From positions 1 through 36,810 of the forward strand of contig JAILDR010000196.1 of assembly GCA_024689285.1 (NCBI GenBank): DNA of 36,810 bases. The letters run 5' to 3'. This document shows, piece after piece, positions 34,509 through 36,810 of this stretch; the stretch's first letter is position 1; each line of letters starts with the position of its first letter. The notes under the pieces were generated by a model. The model saw nothing but the letters and a program-made list of their open reading frames with translations. It was not told where the DNA came from and searched no databases. This DNA is from Bacteroidales bacterium (GTDB lineage: Bacteria > Bacteroidota > Bacteroidia > Bacteroidales > F082). The position numbers were made by a program, and so were the translations under genes.

Positions 34509-35351
34509 TCATTTCAGTTTTCCGTTTACCGTCAGGTGTCTTTCGCCATGATATTCTTCTGAGAAAGAATTGTTGATGTTCAGCAGTAGGTTCTTTTCGC
34601 TGTCCTCCATATTCCATATGACAAGTACATCATTATAGGTGGCAGATTCCTTTTTGGCCAAAATGCCTTTATAGACTTTCAACTCGTTTTTCTTGTACGT
34701 GTTTTGACTTTGGTCTTCTTTGTCGTAGTTCTTTTTAATGTCTTTGAAAAGCAACCTTTTGTGGGCTTCAGTATAGATGCCGTTCCACTCGGAAGCACTG
34801 AGTTTCAAGAGTTTTGTTGTAACAGTGTCGGCGAGTACCAGAGAGATGGTGTCCTGAGCGATGGTCTCGTCCCAGAGCAGACCATAATCACCGAAGCCTG
34901 TCAGCGTGTCGCCTACTTTTTTCCATGTGAAGGAGTTTTCCATCAGCACCGTAATGTCAATGTACTCCGAACCTTCCTCTTCGGCGGCATCGAAAGCACG
35001 ACCCACGATTTGCCATCTTCCAAGTTCCACAAAGGTGAATTCATCTTCAAAGTGGAAGGTCTTTTCGTTGTTCAAAGTGAAGACTGTGTCGTAAATCACG
35101 GTGTTGGTGTTGGGCTCGCCGGAGATGAAAACCCTGAATTTGGTGAGACCTTGGTTGGTTTGGGCATTACTGGCCGCATTGAAGCCAAACTTGACTGTGG
35201 TGTTGGGCTTCACTTTCTTTGAATCGGACACAAATCCATTTCCCGAAATTGCATTAACGTTCGGTTTCGGATTGTCCACTTTTTTGCTGCATCCGATAAG
35301 GACTGCTCCCAGCATAAAGAGCAGCGCGAGATTCTTGTAAACTTGTTTCAT
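34509..35351 (-). CDS. Lipoprotein, uncharacterised
   Basis: 280 residues. Lipobox LIGC (C21). After a linker the region about 45-135 looks like an Ig-like or PKD-like beta-sandwich (KPNTTVKFGFNAAS, VELGRWQIVGRAFD). The C-terminal half has ASEWNGIYTEAHKR and LVIWNMEDSEKNL. No named family recognised. It has its own promoter (35405-35434) and terminator (34419-34455), so it is a single-gene transcript. A tandem repeat and an HTH gene lie immediately upstream, making it a candidate target of that regulator (inference). Confidence 0.78.
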   Translation of the reverse strand: MKQVYKNLALLFMLGAVLIGCSKKVDNPKPNVNAISGNGFVSDSKKVKPNTTVKFGFNAASNAQTNQGLTKFRVFISGEPNTNTVIYDTVFTLNNEKTFHFEDEFTFVELGRWQIVGRAFDAAEEEGSEYIDITVLMENSFTWKKVGDTLTGFGDYGLLWDETIAQDTISLVLADTVTTKLLKLSASEWNGIYTEAHKRLLFKDIKKNYDKEDQSQNTYKKNELKVYKGILAKKESATYNDVLVIWNMEDSEKNLLLNINNSFSEEYHGERHLTVNGKLK

Positions 35352-35404
35352 AGTCTTGAATTTTAATGAGATACAATTGTTGCTTTTCTGTGGTTAGACT
35401 TTTG

Positions 35405-35434
35405 CAAAGTAACGACTAATCCCTTAAAAACCAA
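35405..35434 (-). promoter_or_regulatory. Promoter of the lipoprotein gene
   Basis: Minus-strand TTG (35432-35434), 19-base spacer, TTACTTTG (35405-35412), one base off TAnnTTTG. Confidence 0.55.
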
Positions 35435-35442
35435 GTCTTTCT

Positions 35443-35486
35443 TTGTTGTTATTTTTACTACAAATTGTTGTTGTTTTTACCACAAG
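35443..35486. repeat. Tandem 22-base repeat between the HTH gene and the lipoprotein promoter
   Basis: Two adjacent copies, 35443-35464 and 35465-35486, differ at three positions. Each has TTGT at one end and ACAA at the other (TTGTTGTT...ACTACAA), giving partial dyad symmetry. The upstream copy encodes the C-terminal CGKNNNN of the HTH protein and the junction gives its stop codon. The repeats lie just upstream of the -33 box of the lipoprotein promoter. Confidence 0.75.
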
Positions 35487-35706
35487 TATCTCGCTTGTCA
35501 AGAAATAGAGCAGAGGCTTCGCCAAAGAAATCGTGGTTGAGCAAACGCGAGGCGCGGAGCACAAAATCCGTGTTGAGATGCGGACGTGCAAGCAGCCTGT
35601 ACATATTGCTGCGGTCGCTGCCCATTTGTTTAGCAAACCAATCCACTGTGTAGCGCTGTCTGCGCAACTCTTCGTCAATCATCTTACCGAAATGGATGTC
35701 GCCCAT
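35458..35706 (-). CDS. Small helix-turn-helix DNA-binding protein (XRE-like)
   Basis: 82 residues. Residues about 5-60 form a helix-turn-helix: FGKMIDEELRRQRYTVDWFA, then KQMGSDRSNMYRLLARP. The layout matches small Bacteroidota XRE-like proteins with a WFA...DR-NMYRL signature and a C-terminal LNHDFF motif. The tail CGKNNNNL is encoded by a tandem DNA repeat and is probably unstructured. A second overlapping frame (35424-35678) has no recognisable domain. Target operator unknown; the adjacent repeats are candidates. Confidence 0.8.
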   Translation of the reverse strand: MGDIHFGKMIDEELRRQRYTVDWFAKQMGSDRSNMYRLLARPHLNTDFVLRASRLLNHDFFGEASALFLDKRDTCGKNNNNL

Positions 35707-35780
35707 GAATAAGCCGTCCGTTTTTCTTGTTCGGCAGACTCCCCGATGCCGAGATTGATTACCGTGTTTTGCTACAACAT

Positions 35781-35819
35781 AAAGAAAAAGCGCGGGAATC
35801 CTGTCTTTGCTTATCCCGC
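35781..35819 (-). terminator. Terminator of the non-coding RNA
   Basis: Minus-strand GCGGGA (35814-35819) pairs with TCCCGC (35792-35797), followed by CTTTTTCTTT. Confidence 0.85.
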
Positions 35820-36059
35820 TTGTTCAGGCTCTCGCATTGCCTCTCCGCCAAGAATAAGCAATACCGAAGCCCACGCTTGATGACCACCTAATATAATGTT
35901 TATAATTAGGTACACCAAAACCATGAACGTCGACCATTGCTTTACCGTATGGCGGATTGAATTTGCGAGATTCGAACAAGCCGCAGATAAAACGTCAGTC
36001 TAACGTCTTTTCAATATGTAATCGCCCACCCCCAGCCCGAATGGGCTTCGGATGAACGA
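35783..36059 (-). ncRNA. 6S-like rod-shaped non-coding RNA (candidate)
   Basis: About 275 bases between a TAAATTTG promoter box and an intrinsic terminator, with no credible reading frame. Five perfectly nested helices form a long rod with small internal loops: 35974-35981 with 35818-35825 (8 pairs), 35964-35970 with 35830-35836 (7), 35951-35956 with 35844-35849 (6), 35936-35942 with 35856-35862 (7), and an apical 35915-35921 with 35886-35892 (7). This architecture is like 6S RNA, which binds RNA polymerase. The Bacteroidota classes 6S-Flavo and Bacteroidales-1 are the main candidates; naming is from memory of structure and needs a covariance search. The ends are estimates. Confidence 0.72.
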
Positions 36060-36064
36060 GGCTG

Positions 36065-36072
36065 CAAATTTA
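36065..36072 (-). promoter_or_regulatory. -7 box (TAAATTTG) of the non-coding RNA
   Basis: Minus-strand TAnnTTTG match; a TTTC lies 19 bases further upstream in place of the -33 TTTG. The predicted start is near 36059. Confidence 0.65.
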
Positions 36073-36129
36073 CAATGATTTTTGGACCACGAAAGTTTTT
36101 TTGGCAAAAAAAGACTTTTTTCATCCTGA

Positions 36130-36241
36130 GAAATCCTGAAAATAGTGCTTCAACTCTGCGGAATCTGTCAAAAAAAAGCACTTTCCGCTGAGTTGAAGGG
36201 GTGTTTTTTGAAAAATCTTGTTGTCGGTTTTCAGGGATTTC
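36130..36241. repeat. 112-base nested palindromic element
   Basis: Outer arms GAAATCCTGAAAA (36130-36142) and TTTTCAGGGATTTC (36228-36241) pair over 13 bases with one bulge. Inner arms are CTTCAACTC-T-GCGGAA (36148-36163) and TTCCGC-T-GAGTTGAAG (36183-36198), 15 pairs with one mismatch, loop of 19 bases. A T-run follows the inner hairpin at 36203-36208. It lies between the divergent promoters of the ncRNA and elbB, and its right end overlaps the likely elbB -33 region. Confidence 0.75.
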
Positions 36242-36252
36242 ATGGTTTTTTC

Positions 36253-36260
36253 TATCTTTG
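36253..36260 (+). promoter_or_regulatory. -7 box (TATCTTTG) of elbB
   Basis: Perfect TAnnTTTG match, 26 bases before the elbB ATG. The -33 region (TTTTC at 36228-36232) lies within the palindrome's right arm. Confidence 0.7.
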
Positions 36261-36286
36261 CCTCAAATATCAAATTCTGAATCATC

Positions 36287-36810
36287 ATGAAAAAATTTGC
36301 AGTAATCTTAGCGGGCTGCGGTCGCAAGGACGGCAGCGAGATTAACGAAGCCATCACCCTGTTGCTTTCCATTGAGCAGCACCATTGTGAATATCAATGC
36401 TTTGCACCCAACCGTCCGCAGACTGAGGTCATCGACCACCTTACGGACAAGAAGGTCGCCAATGCGAAGCGCAACATCTTGGTTGAAGCTGCACGCCTTG
36501 CGCGCGGGCGCGTGTTGCCCATCGAGGAATATAAGGCTGAGGATTTTGACGGCCTGCTCTTCAGCGGGGGCTATGGTGTGGCCAAGAACCTGTGCGACTA
36601 TGCCTACAAAGGCGCAGCTATGGAGGTGGAGCCCGATGTGGCCCGCGTCATCCTTGAGACTTATCAAGCCCACAAGCCCATCGGAGGCATGTGCATCTCG
36701 CCTGTGATGTTCGCCAAACTGATTCCCGACGTCTGCGTCACGCTGGGCAACGAAGGCACTCCTGATGCCGACAATGTCTATCAGATGGGTGCCAGCCACG
36801 TTCAAACGGA
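36287..36810 (+). CDS. elbB: ElbB (glyoxalase/DJ-1-like), 5' part only
   Basis: 174 complete codons are visible from the ATG at 36287; the gene runs off the window edge, so the C-terminus is missing (family length is about 220). FAVILAGCGRKDGSEINEA matches the ElbB N-terminus, CFAPNRPQTEVIDHLT the next block, and the nucleophile-elbow block is PIGGMCISPVM with the conserved Cys. LLFSGGYGVAKNLCDYA matches the GGFGAAKNL motif. ElbB belongs to the DJ-1/PfpI superfamily and has glyoxalase activity in E. coli; its physiological role is unclear. A -7 box TATCTTTG lies 26 bases upstream. Confidence 0.95.
   Translation, partial: MKKFAVILAGCGRKDGSEINEAITLLLSIEQHHCEYQCFAPNRPQTEVIDHLTDKKVANAKRNILVEAARLARGRVLPIEEYKAEDFDGLLFSGGYGVAKNLCDYAYKGAAMEVEPDVARVILETYQAHKPIGGMCISPVMFAKLIPDVCVTLGNEGTPDADNVYQMGASHVQT

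Noticed and set aside
35424..35678. Alternative 84-codon frame overlapping the HTH gene
   Set aside because: The overlapping 82-codon frame has a clear helix-turn-helix pattern; this one has none.
35783..36059. tmRNA or RNase P RNA as identity of the non-coding RNA
   Set aside because: No tRNA-like ends or tag frame, and none of the conserved RNase P core motifs; the rod shape fits 6S better.
1..36810. CRISPR array, prophage or integrative element
   Set aside because: No regularly spaced repeats, cas genes, integrase, transposase or phage structural genes; the tRNA is not followed by an integrase or a duplicated 3' end.

Overview
The window looks like chromosomal DNA from a member of the Bacteroidota, most likely order Bacteroidales. 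Many genes start just downstream of the Bacteroidota -7 box TAnnTTTG, often with a TTTG or TTG about 19-22 bases further up. Shine-Dalgarno sites are scarce. There are several lipoproteins and outer-membrane beta-barrels, an OstA-like LPS-transport protein, and a secreted protein with a FlgD/T9SS-like C-terminal domain. No integrase, transposase, phage gene or CRISPR array was seen. Genus cannot be fixed from sequence alone.

Layout. (1) 243-15490: two U32-family (RlhA/TrhP-like) genes on the minus strand flank a tightly packed plus-strand array of eight genes (2109-14252). The array alternates AlgX/AlgJ-like SGNH proteins (J) with MBOAT membrane O-acyltransferases (I) in the order J1-I1-J2-I2-J3-I3-J4-J5. 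This is the most striking object in the window: three MBOATs, five J proteins, only one of which (J2) keeps the full Asp-His-Ser triad, plus a shared helical module at the C-terminus of every J protein. (2) 15504-18528: tRNA-Pro(CGG) with its own promoter and terminator, mntP, a BamA/TamA-type barrel and gpmA. (3) 18552-29338: envelope and housekeeping genes, namely OstA-like, lamin-tail/FlgD-like secreted protein, metallophosphoesterase, PlsC-type acyltransferase, MltF-like lytic transglycosylase, two barrels, QueG, an unknown 153-residue protein and a crotonase. (4) 29330-35706: a more accessory-looking stretch with an AAA/DUF4143 ATPase, four lipoproteins, two secreted proteins sharing a duplicated N-terminal domain, and a small HTH protein. 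Several duplicated non-coding segments lie here. (5) 35781-36810: a promoter-to-terminator non-coding RNA with a long nested rod structure (6S-like), a 112-base nested palindrome, and the 5' part of elbB, cut by the window edge.

How it fits together. The array probably acylates one or more cell-surface glycans: MBOAT proteins would move acyl groups across the inner membrane and J proteins would transfer them in the periplasm. No glycosyltransferase or polymerase is present to name the glycan. The loss of catalytic residues in four of the five J proteins suggests divided roles rather than five equivalent enzymes.
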